64,000 bases of DNA from Actinoplanes sp. M2I2 (GCF_023544445.1 NZ_JALPVJ010000002.1:248001-312000); one strand, 5' to 3'. Counted from the stretch's first letter, positions 33,329 to 43,518 are shown. Notes: generated by a model from the sequence alone, not told the origin. Made by a program: numbers and translations.

Positions 33329-36136
33329 TCACTGGAGACGCAGGACGGTGAAGGAGTTGGCCGGGAAGGTCCAGTCGAGCGTGGTGCCGGGGGTGGAGGA
33401 GACGGGGACGACGCGGGTGACGTTCGCCGCGTCGTTGCGGTCGCCGCGGGCGCCCTGGAGCTGGGTGACGCGCATGGTCGGCGCGGTCGGCCGGAAGCCG
33501 TTGAGGCTGATCGCCGGCGTCTGCGCGGCCGGGCCCGAGTTGACCACTTGCAGCTGCAACGTCGTGCCGTCGGTCTTGGCGGTGACGTGGAGCGCCGGAT
33601 TGCTGGTCGTCGCGGCGACCGCGGTGGGCAGATAGCTCTCGGCGATCATCCGGGTGACGTGACCGGGAGGCTGCAGCCAGCTCCGGCGGGTGTCGAAGAA
33701 GACCAGGCCCTGGTCCCAGCCGTCGTCGTTCTGGCCGTCCGGCTGCAGCGCGTTGGCCGAGGTCACCACGCTGACCCGGTTGCCCAGGCTCTCGAACGCC
33801 CCGATCGCCACGGCGTTGGCCAGCGCCCGGCTGACGTCGTGCTGGTCGGCGTTGAGCTCGAGGATGTTGATCCGGTAGTCGACGTCCGGGCGGTAGCGGT
33901 GGACCCAGGTGTCGAAGCTGTCCACCGCGTCGACCAGGTGCGGCACGGCGTACGGGTCGCTGGTCCACACGTGCAGGTCGATGGCCAGCCGTCCGCCCGC
34001 GGCCGCGGTGGCGTCGAGGATCGACCGATACGCCGACAGGCTGGTCAGCCCCGAGTGGGCGCCGGTGACACGCTCGGGGTCGGCGATCACGTCCTCGTAG
34101 CTGAAGTCGCCGACGGTCAGCGTCAGGGTCGGGTCCTTGGCCCAGATCGCCCGGGCCCCGGCGACGAACTTGGCCGCGAACGCGTCGTCCACCCGTTGCT
34201 CGTTGCCCAGCTCGAGGTGGTCGACCCGGTAGGGCGCCGGGTGCCCGTCGGCCGCCCGCTGGGCGCCCCAGTACGTATCGACGGGGGCCTTGAGATAGTC
34301 GACGAAGTCGGCCAGGTCGGCCGGTGTCTCGTCGATGTTGAGCGTCGGGATGCCCGAGATCCCCATCGCCTCACACAGGTTGAGGAACTCGATGATGCCC
34401 CAGCCGTGGGTGTCGACCTTCGTGCTCCAGAAACCGTTCAGGATCGGCCGGTTCTCCCGCGGCCCGATCATGTTCTTCCACCGGTACCCGGGCACGTTGA
34501 CGGCCAGGCCGCCGAACCGCAGCACGCTCACGCGCTGGTCGGCCAGCGCGTCGGCGATGTCCTTGCGGACCGGCAGATCGCGGAACCGGCCCCAGGAGCC
34601 GGGCTGGACGAAGACATAGCCGAGATCCGCTGTGCCGGGGGAGTTCAGCGTGATGGAGACGGCGCCGGTGGGGTTGCTCGTGGCCGGGGTGAAGGTGAAC
34701 GGGTACTTGGCCCAGTCGCCGCGGGCCGTCACGGTGGAGCTGCCGCCCTCACCCGACACGGTCACCGTGACGGCCGGCCCCGGGGTCCGCAGGTAGACGT
34801 ACCCTTCGTACGGCCGGCCGGCGATCAGGTTGATGCCCCAGCGGTTGAGCCCGCGGTTGTCCACCCCGAACCGCCCGGAGCCCGCGGTGTAGGTGATCCG
34901 CTGGCTCTGCGCACCGCGGAACGGCCGGTCGGTGGTCAGCGACAGCGACCCGGTGGCGGTGCCGGAGGCGGTCCGCCGCCACTGCCCGCTGACCCCCGGC
35001 TCCACGGCCGGCTCGCCGAACACCTCGCCGTAGATCAGCTGGCTGTACAGGCCGCCGTAGATCTCGTGGTTGACGTTCTCCAGGCCGGAGCCGGTCATCC
35101 GGCGGCTGATCGGGGCGGCCTCGGCGTTCAGGGCGTTGACCGCGATGGTGTTGCCGACCGGGGCGATCTCCCAGGTCTGGTCGCGGGCGCCGATGTCGTC
35201 CCAGATCTGCGCCGGCGACTCGCGGGCGGTGGCCGCGCCCACGACCGACAGGACACCCGACGGGCGCCGCTGGTTGGACAGCCGGTAGAGGCCGTCGGCG
35301 CCGGCCCGGATGGCCCAGCCCTGATCGGTGGCGTCCACGTCGTCGTAGATCATCGCGCGGGTGCCGTTGGTCGTTTGCCCGCCGAGCAGCGACAACAGCC
35401 GGCCCGACTTGTGGTTGACGACGTGGTACCAGCCGTCGCCGTTGTCGACGATCCGCCAGAATTGGTCGGGCTGGTTGATCTGCTCGTACAGGTCGGCGAC
35501 GGCGTTGTTGCCGGTCGCCCCGCGCAGGACCGACAACGCCGTCCGGCTGTTGTGGTTGACGATCGTGTAGAGCTTGTCTGGGTCGAAGGTCTGGACGGGC
35601 ACGATCTGCCAGTCCTGGCCGGCGGCGCCGGCCGCGGCCCGCACCTGGACGCGACTGTTGTCGGCCCCCGACCCGGCCACGGACAGGACGGCGGACGGCC
35701 GCTTGCGATTGCTGATGCGGACGTGACCGGCCCCGCTCGCCGTGACGGTCCAGTCCTGGTCGGGTGCGGTGCTCAGGTATCTCCACAGGTGCGCGGGAGT
35801 GCCGTCGGCGGTGGCGCCGTTCACGGTCGACAGGGCGCGGCCGCTGCGCTTGTTGATCAGCTTGACGTACCCGAGGTCCGACCGTTCGATCGTCCACAGC
35901 TGGTCGGACGCGCCGACGTCGCGGTGGACGATGCCGGCCGTCCCGTCCGCGGTGCCCCCGCCGAGCGCGGACAGCAGACCGCCACCGGCCCGGCTGACGA
36001 TCTTGTAAAAGACGGTGGTGGAGTCACCCGCCTCGGCGGCGGCCGCCGATGGTGAACCGGCGGCCGCCGGTTGGGCCGGCGAGAATCCCGACATGCCGAT
36101 GGTGAGGGCGGCGAGGGCGGACACCGGCCGTTTCAT
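33329..36136 (-). CDS. Secreted GH51-like glycosidase with two N-terminal CBM13 trefoils
   Basis: 935-residue secreted enzyme. After a signal peptide (about residues 1-27), residues 40-325 hold six Q-x-W lectin repeats (QLW, QDW, QDW, QFW, QGW, QTW), enough for two ricin-type beta-trefoils. Catalytic region: GLENVNHEIYGGLYSQLIYGEVF (about 351-373), a sandwich insert (about 390-510), then a TIM barrel with LELGNEQ (acid/base Glu about 646) and INILELNAD (nucleophile Glu about 760). This is the GH51/clan-A pattern of alpha-L-arabinofuranosidases; galactofuranosidase activity is a possible alternative. Its ATG overlaps the permease stop by 4 bp, tying it to the transporter. Confidence 0.78.
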   Translation of the reverse strand: MKRPVSALAALTIGMSGFSPAQPAAAGSPSAAAAEAGDSTTVFYKIVSRAGGGLLSALGGGTADGTAGIVHRDVGASDQLWTIERSDLGYVKLINKRSGRALSTVNGATADGTPAHLWRYLSTAPDQDWTVTASGAGHVRISNRKRPSAVLSVAGSGADNSRVQVRAAAGAAGQDWQIVPVQTFDPDKLYTIVNHNSRTALSVLRGATGNNAVADLYEQINQPDQFWRIVDNGDGWYHVVNHKSGRLLSLLGGQTTNGTRAMIYDDVDATDQGWAIRAGADGLYRLSNQRRPSGVLSVVGAATARESPAQIWDDIGARDQTWEIAPVGNTIAVNALNAEAAPISRRMTGSGLENVNHEIYGGLYSQLIYGEVFGEPAVEPGVSGQWRRTASGTATGSLSLTTDRPFRGAQSQRITYTAGSGRFGVDNRGLNRWGINLIAGRPYEGYVYLRTPGPAVTVTVSGEGGSSTVTARGDWAKYPFTFTPATSNPTGAVSITLNSPGTADLGYVFVQPGSWGRFRDLPVRKDIADALADQRVSVLRFGGLAVNVPGYRWKNMIGPRENRPILNGFWSTKVDTHGWGIIEFLNLCEAMGISGIPTLNIDETPADLADFVDYLKAPVDTYWGAQRAADGHPAPYRVDHLELGNEQRVDDAFAAKFVAGARAIWAKDPTLTLTVGDFSYEDVIADPERVTGAHSGLTSLSAYRSILDATAAAGGRLAIDLHVWTSDPYAVPHLVDAVDSFDTWVHRYRPDVDYRINILELNADQHDVSRALANAVAIGAFESLGNRVSVVTSANALQPDGQNDDGWDQGLVFFDTRRSWLQPPGHVTRMIAESYLPTAVAATTSNPALHVTAKTDGTTLQLQVVNSGPAAQTPAISLNGFRPTAPTMRVTQLQGARGDRNDAANVTRVVPVSSTPGTTLDWTFPANSFTVLRLQ

Positions 36137-37167
36137 GTGCTTGCCTTGCGCGCACCGGCCAGCCGGCGGGACCGGATGCGGTCGGTCGTGACGGCCACGG
36201 CGAGCACCAGGCCGAGCACGATCTGCTGGTAGTACGGCGAGACGTGCAGGATGACCAGGCCGGTGTTGATGACGACGAGCAGGATCGCGCCGAAGGCGAC
36301 CCCGACGACCCGGCCCGCGCCCCCGGACAGGCTGATCCCGCCGATCACCGCCGCGGCGATCGCCGTGAGCTCCCAGCCCTGCCCGACACCGGGCTGGCCG
36401 ACCGACAGCCGGCTGGTGATCAGCACGCCGACCAGGCCGGCGCAGAGCGCGCTGACGACGTAGGCCAGCATGATCCGCCGTTCGGTGCGGATGCCGGCCA
36501 GCCGGGCGGCCTCGCGGTTGCCGCCCACGGCGTAGAGCTGACGGCCGGCGTAGGTGCGCTCCAGGAAGACCCAGGCCACCACGCAACAGACGATGAAGAT
36601 CACCGTGGGGACCGGGACGAGCAGCAGGCGGTACGCGTTGAGGTCGGTGAACGACTCGCTGACGCCGTCGATCGGGAAGCCCTTGGTGATGGCCAGCGCG
36701 GCCCCGCGGGCGGCCACCAGCGTGATCAGCGTGGTGACGAAGGGCGGGACGCCGAGCCGGGTGACGAACAGGCCGTGGACGACGCCGATCGCGGCCGCCA
36801 GCAGCAGCGTCAGCCCGATCGAGGGCAGCGTGGGGAGGCCCGCGCTCGCGTTCAGCCACGCCGACAGCACCGCGGTCAGGGCCACCACCGACCCCAGTGA
36901 CAGGTCGATGCCCCCGGTCAGGATCACGAAGCTGACCCCCAGCGCGAGAATCCCGTACTGGGCCAGGTCGAAGCCCATGGTCTGCAGGTTGGACACCCCG
37001 GCGAAGTTGTCGCTGGCCGCCGAGAACGCGAGGAACAGGACGATCACCGTGGCGATCACCCCGATCTCCGGGGTGGCGGCCAGCCGGGTGACCAGCCGCC
37101 GGCCGGCCGGCTCCTGGGCGGGCTCGGGCGGCGTGACGGCCGGCGTCTCCGTGGGCGCGGCGGTCAT
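36133..37167 (-). CDS. Sugar ABC transporter permease
   Basis: 344-residue RbsC/XylH-type permease. A polar Pro/Thr-rich N-terminal tail of about 30 residues precedes the membrane segments; the family motif LTGGIDLSLGSVVALTAVLSAW is clear, as is the late GGISLSGGAGRVVGVAFGAILL. It starts at ATG 37167, overlapping the ATPase stop by 4 bp. Its own stop overlaps the GH51-like start. It imports the sugar released by the two secreted glycosidases. Confidence 0.92.
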   Translation of the reverse strand: MTAAPTETPAVTPPEPAQEPAGRRLVTRLAATPEIGVIATVIVLFLAFSAASDNFAGVSNLQTMGFDLAQYGILALGVSFVILTGGIDLSLGSVVALTAVLSAWLNASAGLPTLPSIGLTLLLAAAIGVVHGLFVTRLGVPPFVTTLITLVAARGAALAITKGFPIDGVSESFTDLNAYRLLLVPVPTVIFIVCCVVAWVFLERTYAGRQLYAVGGNREAARLAGIRTERRIMLAYVVSALCAGLVGVLITSRLSVGQPGVGQGWELTAIAAAVIGGISLSGGAGRVVGVAFGAILLVVINTGLVILHVSPYYQQIVLGLVLAVAVTTDRIRSRRLAGARKAST

Positions 37168-38672
37168 CGTGCGGCCCCGATGGTGGCGGCGGTCATTACT
37201 GCCTCCTTGCTGAACTGGTCGCGGTCGAAGGTGCGCACGAGTCGCCCGTGCGACATGACGGCGATGCGGTGGGTCAGCTGCATCAGCTCCTCCAGTTCGG
37301 AGGAGGCGACCAGGACCGCCATGCCGTCGGCCGCGGCCTGCTCGATGAGCCGGTAGATGCCGGCCTTGGCGCCCACGTCCACGCCGCGGGTCGGTTCGTC
37401 GAGCAGCAGCAGCCGGGGCCGGGCGGCGAACCACCGGCCGAAGACGGACTTCTGCTGGTTGCCGCCGGACAGCCCGCGGACCGGCTGCTCGATGGACGTG
37501 CACTTGACGGTGGCCGCCTGGGCCGCCTCGGCCGCGAAGGCGCGTTCCCGCCGGGGCGAAAGGAAGAACCGGGAGACCGAGAGGGCCGGGAGCACGGCCA
37601 GCGAGACGTTCCGCCGGACCGGGTCGTCCAGCAGCAACGCCTGATGCTTGCGGTCCTCGGGCACCAGCCCGACACCGGCCGCGGCCGCGTCGGCCGGGCT
37701 GCCCGGGTCGTACGGCCGGTCGTCGAGCGTCATCACCCCGCCGGTGCGGGGGATCGCGCCCATCACCGTGTGCAGCAGCCGGCTGCGGCCGGAACCCATG
37801 AGCCCGGCGACGCCGAGGATCTCACCGGCCCGCAGGGTCAGGTCGATCGGTCCGATGCCGGGCGCGGTCAGGGCACTGGCGGTGAAGGCGTTCCGGTCCT
37901 GCGCGGCCGTGCGGGGCTCGCCGACCAGGTCGCTCAGCTCCGCGCCGACCATGGCCCGGACCAGTCGCTGCTCGGTGGCCTCGCCGGGGGTCAGGTCGGC
38001 GACCAGCCGGCCGTTGCGCAGCACCAGCACCCGCTGGGCGACCTCCCGGACCTCGTCGAGGCGGTGGCCGATGAACACCACCACCGCGCCGGCGTCGGCC
38101 AGCTCCCGGGCCGCCGCGAGCACCGCGGCCGACTCGACCGGGCCGAGCGCCGAGGTGGGCTCGTCGAGCACCAGGACGCGGGGGTTCCGGCCGAGCGCCT
38201 TGGCTACCTCGATGAGCTGCTGCTGCGGCACGGTCAGCGTCTCGACCAGCCGGTCGGTGCCGATCGTGGCGCCGATCCGGTCGAGCAGGGCCCGGGCCTG
38301 GCGGCGCTGGGCGGCCCGGTCCACCAGCACCCTGCGGGTGCCGGTCGGCGGGTGGCCGAGAAGCAGGTTCTCGGCCACCGACAACTGGCCGACCAGCGGG
38401 AACTCCTGCGATACGTGGGCCGCCCCGAGCTGCTGGGCGTGCCCCGGATCGCCGGTGCGCAACGCGACCCCGCCGATCTCGACGGTGCCCTCGTCCGGGC
38501 GGACGATGCCGGACAGGATCCCGGTCAGGGTCGACTTGCCGGCGCCGTTCTCGCCGACCAGCGCGACGATCTGGCCGCCGTGCAGATCGAGGCGCGGCAC
38601 GTCCAGCACGGTCGTGGTGCCGTACGACTTGCGCAGGCCCGTCAGTCGTACGGTGGTCGCGTCGGTCGTCAC
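37164..38672 (-). CDS. Sugar ABC transporter ATPase, double NBD (RbsA/XylG-like)
   Basis: 502-residue fused ATPase. NBD1: Walker A GENGAGKST (about residue 38), signature region LTVPQQQLIEVAKAL, Walker B VLVLDEPTSAL. NBD2: degenerate Walker A GLMGSGRSRLL, signature LSGGNQQK, Walker B LLLLDEPTRGVDVGA. The degenerate second P-loop is normal for this family. The GTG start overlaps the binding-protein stop by 4 bp. Contrast with the single-domain ATPase at 4490. Confidence 0.94.
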   Translation of the reverse strand: MTTDATTVRLTGLRKSYGTTTVLDVPRLDLHGGQIVALVGENGAGKSTLTGILSGIVRPDEGTVEIGGVALRTGDPGHAQQLGAAHVSQEFPLVGQLSVAENLLLGHPPTGTRRVLVDRAAQRRQARALLDRIGATIGTDRLVETLTVPQQQLIEVAKALGRNPRVLVLDEPTSALGPVESAAVLAAARELADAGAVVVFIGHRLDEVREVAQRVLVLRNGRLVADLTPGEATEQRLVRAMVGAELSDLVGEPRTAAQDRNAFTASALTAPGIGPIDLTLRAGEILGVAGLMGSGRSRLLHTVMGAIPRTGGVMTLDDRPYDPGSPADAAAAGVGLVPEDRKHQALLLDDPVRRNVSLAVLPALSVSRFFLSPRRERAFAAEAAQAATVKCTSIEQPVRGLSGGNQQKSVFGRWFAARPRLLLLDEPTRGVDVGAKAGIYRLIEQAAADGMAVLVASSELEELMQLTHRIAVMSHGRLVRTFDRDQFSKEAVMTAATIGAAR

Positions 38673-39799
38673 TGCGCCGGCACGCCCAGCTCGGCCAGGC
38701 CGCTCTGGAACTGCTCGAGGTTGGACCGGGTCACCAGGCCGATGCCCGAGCTGAGGGTGCGCACCCCACTGGCGTCGGTGAGGTACGGCTCGACGATCTT
38801 GGCGGTCGCCTCGGGGCCGAGCACCTTCATCGCCGTGAGCAGATAGACGCCGAGATAACCCTGCTGGTAGGGGCGCTGCAGGATCATCGCCTGGATCACG
38901 CCGTCCTTGACGAACTGCACGGTCTTGGGCTCGGCGTCGTCGGCCACCACCTGCACCTTGCCGGCCTTGCCGGCCGCCTGGACGGCCTGGCCGACAGCCG
39001 GTCCGACGTAGGACCAGACCGCGTAGATGCCGCCCAGGTTGGGGTTGGCCTGCAGCGCGGTCTGCGCGTTGGACAGCGCCTTGGCCGGGTCGGCGTCGTC
39101 GGTGAGGGTCTGCACGATCTTGATGTCGGTGCCCTCGATCGCCTTGGTGAAGCCGGCGATGCGCTGAGTGGCGTTGGCCGCGGTGAGCGAGCCGGCCAGG
39201 ATCGCCACCTCACCCTTGCCGTTGAGGAGCTTCTTCATCGCCTCGCCGGCCTGCACGCCGGCATCGAAGTTCGGGGTGCCCAGATAGAGCACCGGCTCGC
39301 GGGTGCCGGGCAGCGGCGAGTCGATGGCGACCACGTCGATCCCGGCGCCCAGGGCGGCGTCGACCGGTCCCTTGACCGCCGCCGGGTCGACCGCGGACAG
39401 CGTGTAGCCGGACACCTTCTGGGCCCGCAACGTGTCCAGGATGGACAGCTGCCGCGTCAGGTCGCCGCCCTGGGGCGCCTGGAACTCGGCCTTGACGCCG
39501 AGCTCCTTGGCCGCGTTGTTCAGCCCGGCCTCGCCTTCGCGCCAGAAGGCCGACGGGTTGTTGATGACCATCGCGACGTTCACGTCGGCGACGCTCTTGC
39601 CGGCCATCTGCTTCTTGATCTCGGCGGTGATCTTGCCGAGGTTGTCGTCGTTGAAGGTGATCGAGCCCGGCAGGTCGGCCGGCGGTGCGGTGTCCGCCGC
39701 CGCGCCGGTGTCGTCGCCGCTCTTGCTGCAGCCGGCCGCGGTGACGACGGCCAGCGCCACCGTCAGGGCGATGGCTGTCCGGCGGAGTCTTTCCCGCAT
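38669..39799 (-). CDS. Sugar ABC transporter substrate-binding lipoprotein
   Basis: 376-residue Peripla_BP_4-type lipoprotein. Signal: RRTAIALTVALAVVTAAGC with the lipidated Cys about residue 24. The binding domain runs from about residue 60 (VAMVINNPSAFWREGEAGLNNAAKELGV) to the end. The ATG has GAGGGGG upstream on its strand. First gene of a five-gene minus-strand operon and directly downstream of the operator at 39815, from which the oxidative operon diverges. Confidence 0.93.
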   Translation of the reverse strand: MRERLRRTAIALTVALAVVTAAGCSKSGDDTGAAADTAPPADLPGSITFNDDNLGKITAEIKKQMAGKSVADVNVAMVINNPSAFWREGEAGLNNAAKELGVKAEFQAPQGGDLTRQLSILDTLRAQKVSGYTLSAVDPAAVKGPVDAALGAGIDVVAIDSPLPGTREPVLYLGTPNFDAGVQAGEAMKKLLNGKGEVAILAGSLTAANATQRIAGFTKAIEGTDIKIVQTLTDDADPAKALSNAQTALQANPNLGGIYAVWSYVGPAVGQAVQAAGKAGKVQVVADDAEPKTVQFVKDGVIQAMILQRPYQQGYLGVYLLTAMKVLGPEATAKIVEPYLTDASGVRTLSSGIGLVTRSNLEQFQSGLAELGVPAQ

Positions 39800-39814
39800 G
39801 GTGCCCCCTCATGG

Positions 39815-39842
39815 ATTCGTATATACGAACGCTGTTTACATT
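39815..39842. promoter_or_regulatory. Operator and promoter between the importer and oxidative operons
   Basis: TTCGTATATACGAA (39816-39829) is a perfect 14-bp palindrome within ATTCGTATATACGAAC. GCTGTTTACATT follows at 39831-39842, exactly as at 30698-30709. TACATT would be the -10 of the Gfo/Idh operon, with the palindrome over its -35 region. The palindrome lies 16 bp upstream of the binding-protein ATG, so it would also cover that promoter or leader. Confidence 0.82.
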
Positions 39843-39869
39843 TCCGTTCGGTTACGTGACTATCGACCC

Positions 39870-40904
39870 ATGGCTTCATCGATGTCAATGCCCGGCTCCG
39901 GAAGACCGCGGACAGTCCTCGTCGGTTGCGGTGCGATGGGGGAGATGGCCGCGAAACTCGTCTACGCCGCCCCGGACGCGCCGGCCGAGGTGGTCGCCAC
40001 GGTCGATGTGCGCGCCGATCGGGCGGCCGCGGTCGGGTCGCTGCTCGGGGTCCCCGGCTTCGCCTCCCTCGCCGAGGCCGTGGCCGCCGTCGAGCCGGAC
40101 GCGGCCGATCTGCGGTTACCGCACGACCTGCACGCCGCGGCGGTGCTCGAGGCGCTCGCCGCCGGGTTGCACGTGCTGGTGGAGAAGCCGCTGGCCACCA
40201 CGGCGGACGACGCGCGGGCCCTGGCCGAGGCGGCCCGGCGCAGCGGCCGGGTGGTCGCGGTGGCCGAGAACTACCCGCACCTGCGGACGGTGCGGGCCGC
40301 CGCCGAGGCCATCGCCGCCGGCCGGATCGGCGACCTGGTCGCGGTGCGCTCCACCCGGGCGTACCGGATCGGGGGAGTCTGGGTCCGGGACGGCTGGCGC
40401 ACCGGCGCCGGGTCGGCGGCCGGCATCCTGCTCGACCAGGGCACCCACCACACGAGCCTGCTGCGGCGGCTGGCCGGGGACGTCGTCGCGGTGTCGGCGG
40501 CGCCCGGCCGGTCGGCCGGCGACACCGTCGGGCTCACCCTGCGGTTCGCCTCCGGGATCGTCGGCCAGTCCCTCTACACCTGGCAGACGCCCGCGACCGT
40601 CGTCGAGACCGAGGCCACCGCGTACGGCACGAGCGGGCGCATCGACATCGGCATCGCCTATGACACCGCGGACGGCCGGGCTGTGCTGACCACGCCGGAC
40701 GCCCCACCGGAGACGCTGACTGCCGGGGAGAACTACTACGACAGCCACGCCGTGATGGTGGCCGACTTCGCCGCGGTGATCCGGGACGGGCGCGCACCGG
40801 TGGTCGGCGTGGCCGACGCCCAGGCTGACCTCGACGTGGTGCTGGCCGCGGCCCGATCGCTGGCCGAGGGCGGCCGCGAGATCCGGCTGGAGGAGGCCGC
40901 ATGA
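39870..40904 (+). CDS. Gfo/Idh/MocA-family sugar dehydrogenase
   Basis: 344-residue NAD(P)-dependent oxidoreductase. The Rossmann motif [18 protein letters not shown] opens the protein; [22 protein letters not shown] is the family EKP motif, with the catalytic Lys. The C-terminal alpha/beta domain includes [15 protein letters not shown], where the His is the usual catalytic residue. It should oxidise a cyclic sugar to its lactone, or an inositol-like polyol. Starts at 39870, 39882 and 39888 are in frame; 39870 is chosen as the first after the promoter, without a clear ribosome-binding site. First gene of the oxidative operon. Confidence 0.87.
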   Translation: MASSMSMPGSGRPRTVLVGCGAMGEMAAKLVYAAPDAPAEVVATVDVRADRAAAVGSLLGVPGFASLAEAVAAVEPDAADLRLPHDLHAAAVLEALAAGLHVLVEKPLATTADDARALAEAARRSGRVVAVAENYPHLRTVRAAAEAIAAGRIGDLVAVRSTRAYRIGGVWVRDGWRTGAGSAAGILLDQGTHHTSLLRRLAGDVVAVSAAPGRSAGDTVGLTLRFASGIVGQSLYTWQTPATVVETEATAYGTSGRIDIGIAYDTADGRAVLTTPDAPPETLTAGENYYDSHAVMVADFAAVIRDGRAPVVGVADAQADLDVVLAAARSLAEGGREIRLEEAA

Positions 40905-42559
40905 CCGAACTACCGAGCCGATCGGTCCTCGGGGGCCGCGACCGTGCTCCCGCGCGGGCCAACTACCGGGCGATGGGCCTGACCGACGACGATCTGCGCC
41001 GTCCCATCATCGGCATCGCCAACACCTGGACCGGCACCATGCCCTGCAACGCCGGGCTGCGGGAGCTGGCTGTGGCGGTGGCCGACGGCATCCGGGCGGC
41101 CGGCGGGACCCCGATGGAGTTCAACACCATCGCCGTCTCGGACAGCATCACCATGGGCACCCCGGGCATGCGGGCCTCCCTGGTCAGCCGGGAGGTGATC
41201 GCCGACTCGATCGAGCTGATGGGCCGGGCGCACAGCTTCGACGCGTACGTCTGCCTGGTCGCCTGTGACAAGACGACGCCGGCGGCCATGCTGGCCATGG
41301 CCCGGCTCGACCGTCCGGCGCTGATCCTGCACGGCGGCGCGATGGCCCCCGGGCACTGGCGCGGCCGTCAGGTCACCTCGGCCGACGTCTACGAGGCGCT
41401 GGGCGCGGTCGCCACCGGCGAGCTGACCGACGACGACCTGCGCGACCTGGAAGGCGCGGCCTGCCCGGGCATCGGCGCCTGCGGCGGCCAGTTCACGGCC
41501 AACACGATGGCCACCGTGCTGGACGCGATGGGCCTGTCCCCGTCCGGCTTCAACTCGATCCCGGCGGCCGACGAGACCAAGACACCGGCCGCGGTCCGCG
41601 CCGGCGCCACGATCATGCGGCTGCTCGAGGACGGCACCACCGTCGGGAAGCTGCTCACCCGCGCGTCGTTCGAGAACGCGGTGGCGGTGGCGGCCGGCTC
41701 CGGCGGCTCCACCAACGCCGTCCTGCACCTGCTGGCGCTGGCCGGGGAGGCCGGGGTGCCGCTCGACCTGGACGACATCGACGCGATCAGCCGGCGTACG
41801 CCCCTGCTGGCCGACCTCAAGCCGGGCGGCCGCTATCTGGCCACCGACCTGTACGCGGCCGGGGGCATCCCGCTGCTGCTGCGCCGGATGCTCGACGACG
41901 GCCTGCTCGACGGGACCGTGCCGACGGTGGAGGGCGTGGACCTGGACGCGGCGGTGGGGCCCGTCGCCCCGCCGGCCGCCAACCGCGACATCGTCCGCCC
42001 GGCGGCCGACCCGGTGCAGGGGGAGGGCGGCCTGGTCGTGCTGCGGGGCAACCTCGCCCCGGACGGCGCGGTGGTCAAGGTGACGGCGACGACGCCGCGC
42101 CGGCACACCGGACCGGCCCGGGTGTTCGACGACGAGGCGGCCGCCTACGCGGCCGTGACCGGCGGCCGGATCATCTCCGGCGACGTCGTGGTGATCCGCG
42201 GCGAGGGCCCGCGCGGCGCGCCCGGCATGCCGGAGATGTTGCAGGTCACCGCGGCCATCGTCGGCGCCGGCCACGGGTACGACGTGGCTCTGGTGACCGA
42301 CGGGCGGTTCAGTGGGGCCACCCGCGGCCTGATGATCGGGCACGCCTGTCCCGAAGCCGCCGCCGGTGGGCCGCTGGCCGCGCTCCGCGACGGCGACACC
42401 ATCCGTATCGATGTCGACGAGAGAACCCTGGAGGTGCTGGACGTGGATCTGGCCGCACGAGAACACGTGGTCTGCGGGCGCGTCCCGGAACCCGGCGTGT
42501 TCGCCAAGTACGCTGCGATGGTCGGGCCGGCGTCGACCGGCGCGGTGACGGTCCGATGA
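40901..42559 (+). CDS. IlvD/Edd-family sugar-acid dehydratase
   Basis: 552-residue dehydratase. The three cluster-binding cysteines of the family are at about 49 (TMPCNAG), 122 (VACDKTTP) and 194 ([15 protein letters not shown]), so an Fe-S cluster is expected. The C-terminal beta-barrel half has the metal-site region [23 protein letters not shown]. It overlaps both neighbours by 4 bp. The family includes dihydroxyacid dehydratase (IlvD), Edd and pentonate/hexonate dehydratases. Its place among sugar dehydrogenases and a lactonase argues for an aldonate-to-2-keto-3-deoxyaldonate step. Confidence 0.88.
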   Translation: MTELPSRSVLGGRDRAPARANYRAMGLTDDDLRRPIIGIANTWTGTMPCNAGLRELAVAVADGIRAAGGTPMEFNTIAVSDSITMGTPGMRASLVSREVIADSIELMGRAHSFDAYVCLVACDKTTPAAMLAMARLDRPALILHGGAMAPGHWRGRQVTSADVYEALGAVATGELTDDDLRDLEGAACPGIGACGGQFTANTMATVLDAMGLSPSGFNSIPAADETKTPAAVRAGATIMRLLEDGTTVGKLLTRASFENAVAVAAGSGGSTNAVLHLLALAGEAGVPLDLDDIDAISRRTPLLADLKPGGRYLATDLYAAGGIPLLLRRMLDDGLLDGTVPTVEGVDLDAAVGPVAPPAANRDIVRPAADPVQGEGGLVVLRGNLAPDGAVVKVTATTPRRHTGPARVFDDEAAAYAAVTGGRIISGDVVVIRGEGPRGAPGMPEMLQVTAAIVGAGHGYDVALVTDGRFSGATRGLMIGHACPEAAAGGPLAALRDGDTIRIDVDERTLEVLDVDLAAREHVVCGRVPEPGVFAKYAAMVGPASTGAVTVR

Positions 42560-43518
42560 ACGTCGTCATCACCGACTGCGACCACGGCGACGTGGACCGT
42601 GAGCGCGCCCTGCTCACCCCGCGGTTCGATCTGACCGTCGCCGACTGCCGCACCGAGGACGACGTGCTGGCCGTCGCGGCCGGCGCCGACGCGGTGATCT
42701 GCCAGTACGCGCCGGTCACCGACCGCGTGCTGGCCGGGCTGCCGCGCTGCCGCGTGGTGGTTCGCTACGGGGTCGGCTACGACAACATCGACACCGAGGC
42801 CGCCGCCGCGCGCGGGATCTGGGTGGCCAACGTGCCCGACTACGGCGTCGAGGAGGTCGCCGCGCACGCCCTGACCTTGAGCCTGACGCTGCTGCGCGGG
42901 GTCGACCGGCTGGCCCGGCGGGTCCGGGCCGGGGAGTGGGACTACCGGGCGGCCCGGCCGCTGCGCCGGATCAGCGAGCTGACCCTGGGCGTGATCGGGT
43001 ACGGCCGGATCGGCGCGACGTACGCCCGGATGGCCACCGGGCTGGGCGCCCGCGTGCTGGTGTCCGACGTCCGGCCGTTGCCGGCGGCCGGGCTGACGCC
43101 GGGGGCCCGGGCGGTGGCCCTGCCCGACCTGCTGGCCGCGGCCGACCTCATCTCGGTGCACGTGCCCGCCGGCGCCGGCGGCGTGCTGCTCGGCCCGGCC
43201 GAGATCGCCGCCATGCGTCCCGGCGCCTACCTGGTCAACACCGCCCGGGGCTCGCTGGTCGACCAGGACGCGCTGCTCGCCGCGCTCGACGACGGCCGGC
43301 TCGCCGGGGCCGGGCTGGACGTGCTGGCCGAGGAACCCCCACCGCTGACCGGCCTGGTCGGCCACGAGCGGGTCGTGGTCACCCCGCACAGCGCCTGGTA
43401 TTCCGAGGAGGCCTTTCGCATGTTGAAGGACGACGCCGCCCGAGAAGTGGCGCGGGTGCTCGACGGCGGGCCGCCCCGCCACCCGGTGAACGACGTGCGC
43501 GCGGCGGCCGGCCGATGA
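42556..43518 (+). CDS. D-2-hydroxyacid dehydrogenase (phosphoglycerate dehydrogenase-like)
   Basis: 320-residue D-isomer-specific 2-hydroxyacid dehydrogenase. NAD site: [14 protein letters not shown]. Catalytic Arg is in NTARGSLVD, the Glu in VLAEEPPPL, and the His in [12 protein letters not shown]. The N-terminal substrate domain ([31 protein letters not shown]) resembles C-terminal-binding-protein-like members. Here it could interconvert a 2-keto and 2-hydroxy sugar acid. It is embedded in the oxidative operon with 4-bp overlaps. Confidence 0.9.
   Translation: MNVVITDCDHGDVDRERALLTPRFDLTVADCRTEDDVLAVAAGADAVICQYAPVTDRVLAGLPRCRVVVRYGVGYDNIDTEAAAARGIWVANVPDYGVEEVAAHALTLSLTLLRGVDRLARRVRAGEWDYRAARPLRRISELTLGVIGYGRIGATYARMATGLGARVLVSDVRPLPAAGLTPGARAVALPDLLAAADLISVHVPAGAGGVLLGPAEIAAMRPGAYLVNTARGSLVDQDALLAALDDGRLAGAGLDVLAEEPPPLTGLVGHERVVVTPHSAWYSEEAFRMLKDDAAREVARVLDGGPPRHPVNDVRAAAGR

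Noticed and set aside
33548..36055. An 835-codon open plus-strand frame opposite the GH51-like gene
   Set aside because: Antisense shadow caused by high GC. It has no homology signal, while the minus-strand frame has a signal peptide, lectin repeats and catalytic motifs.
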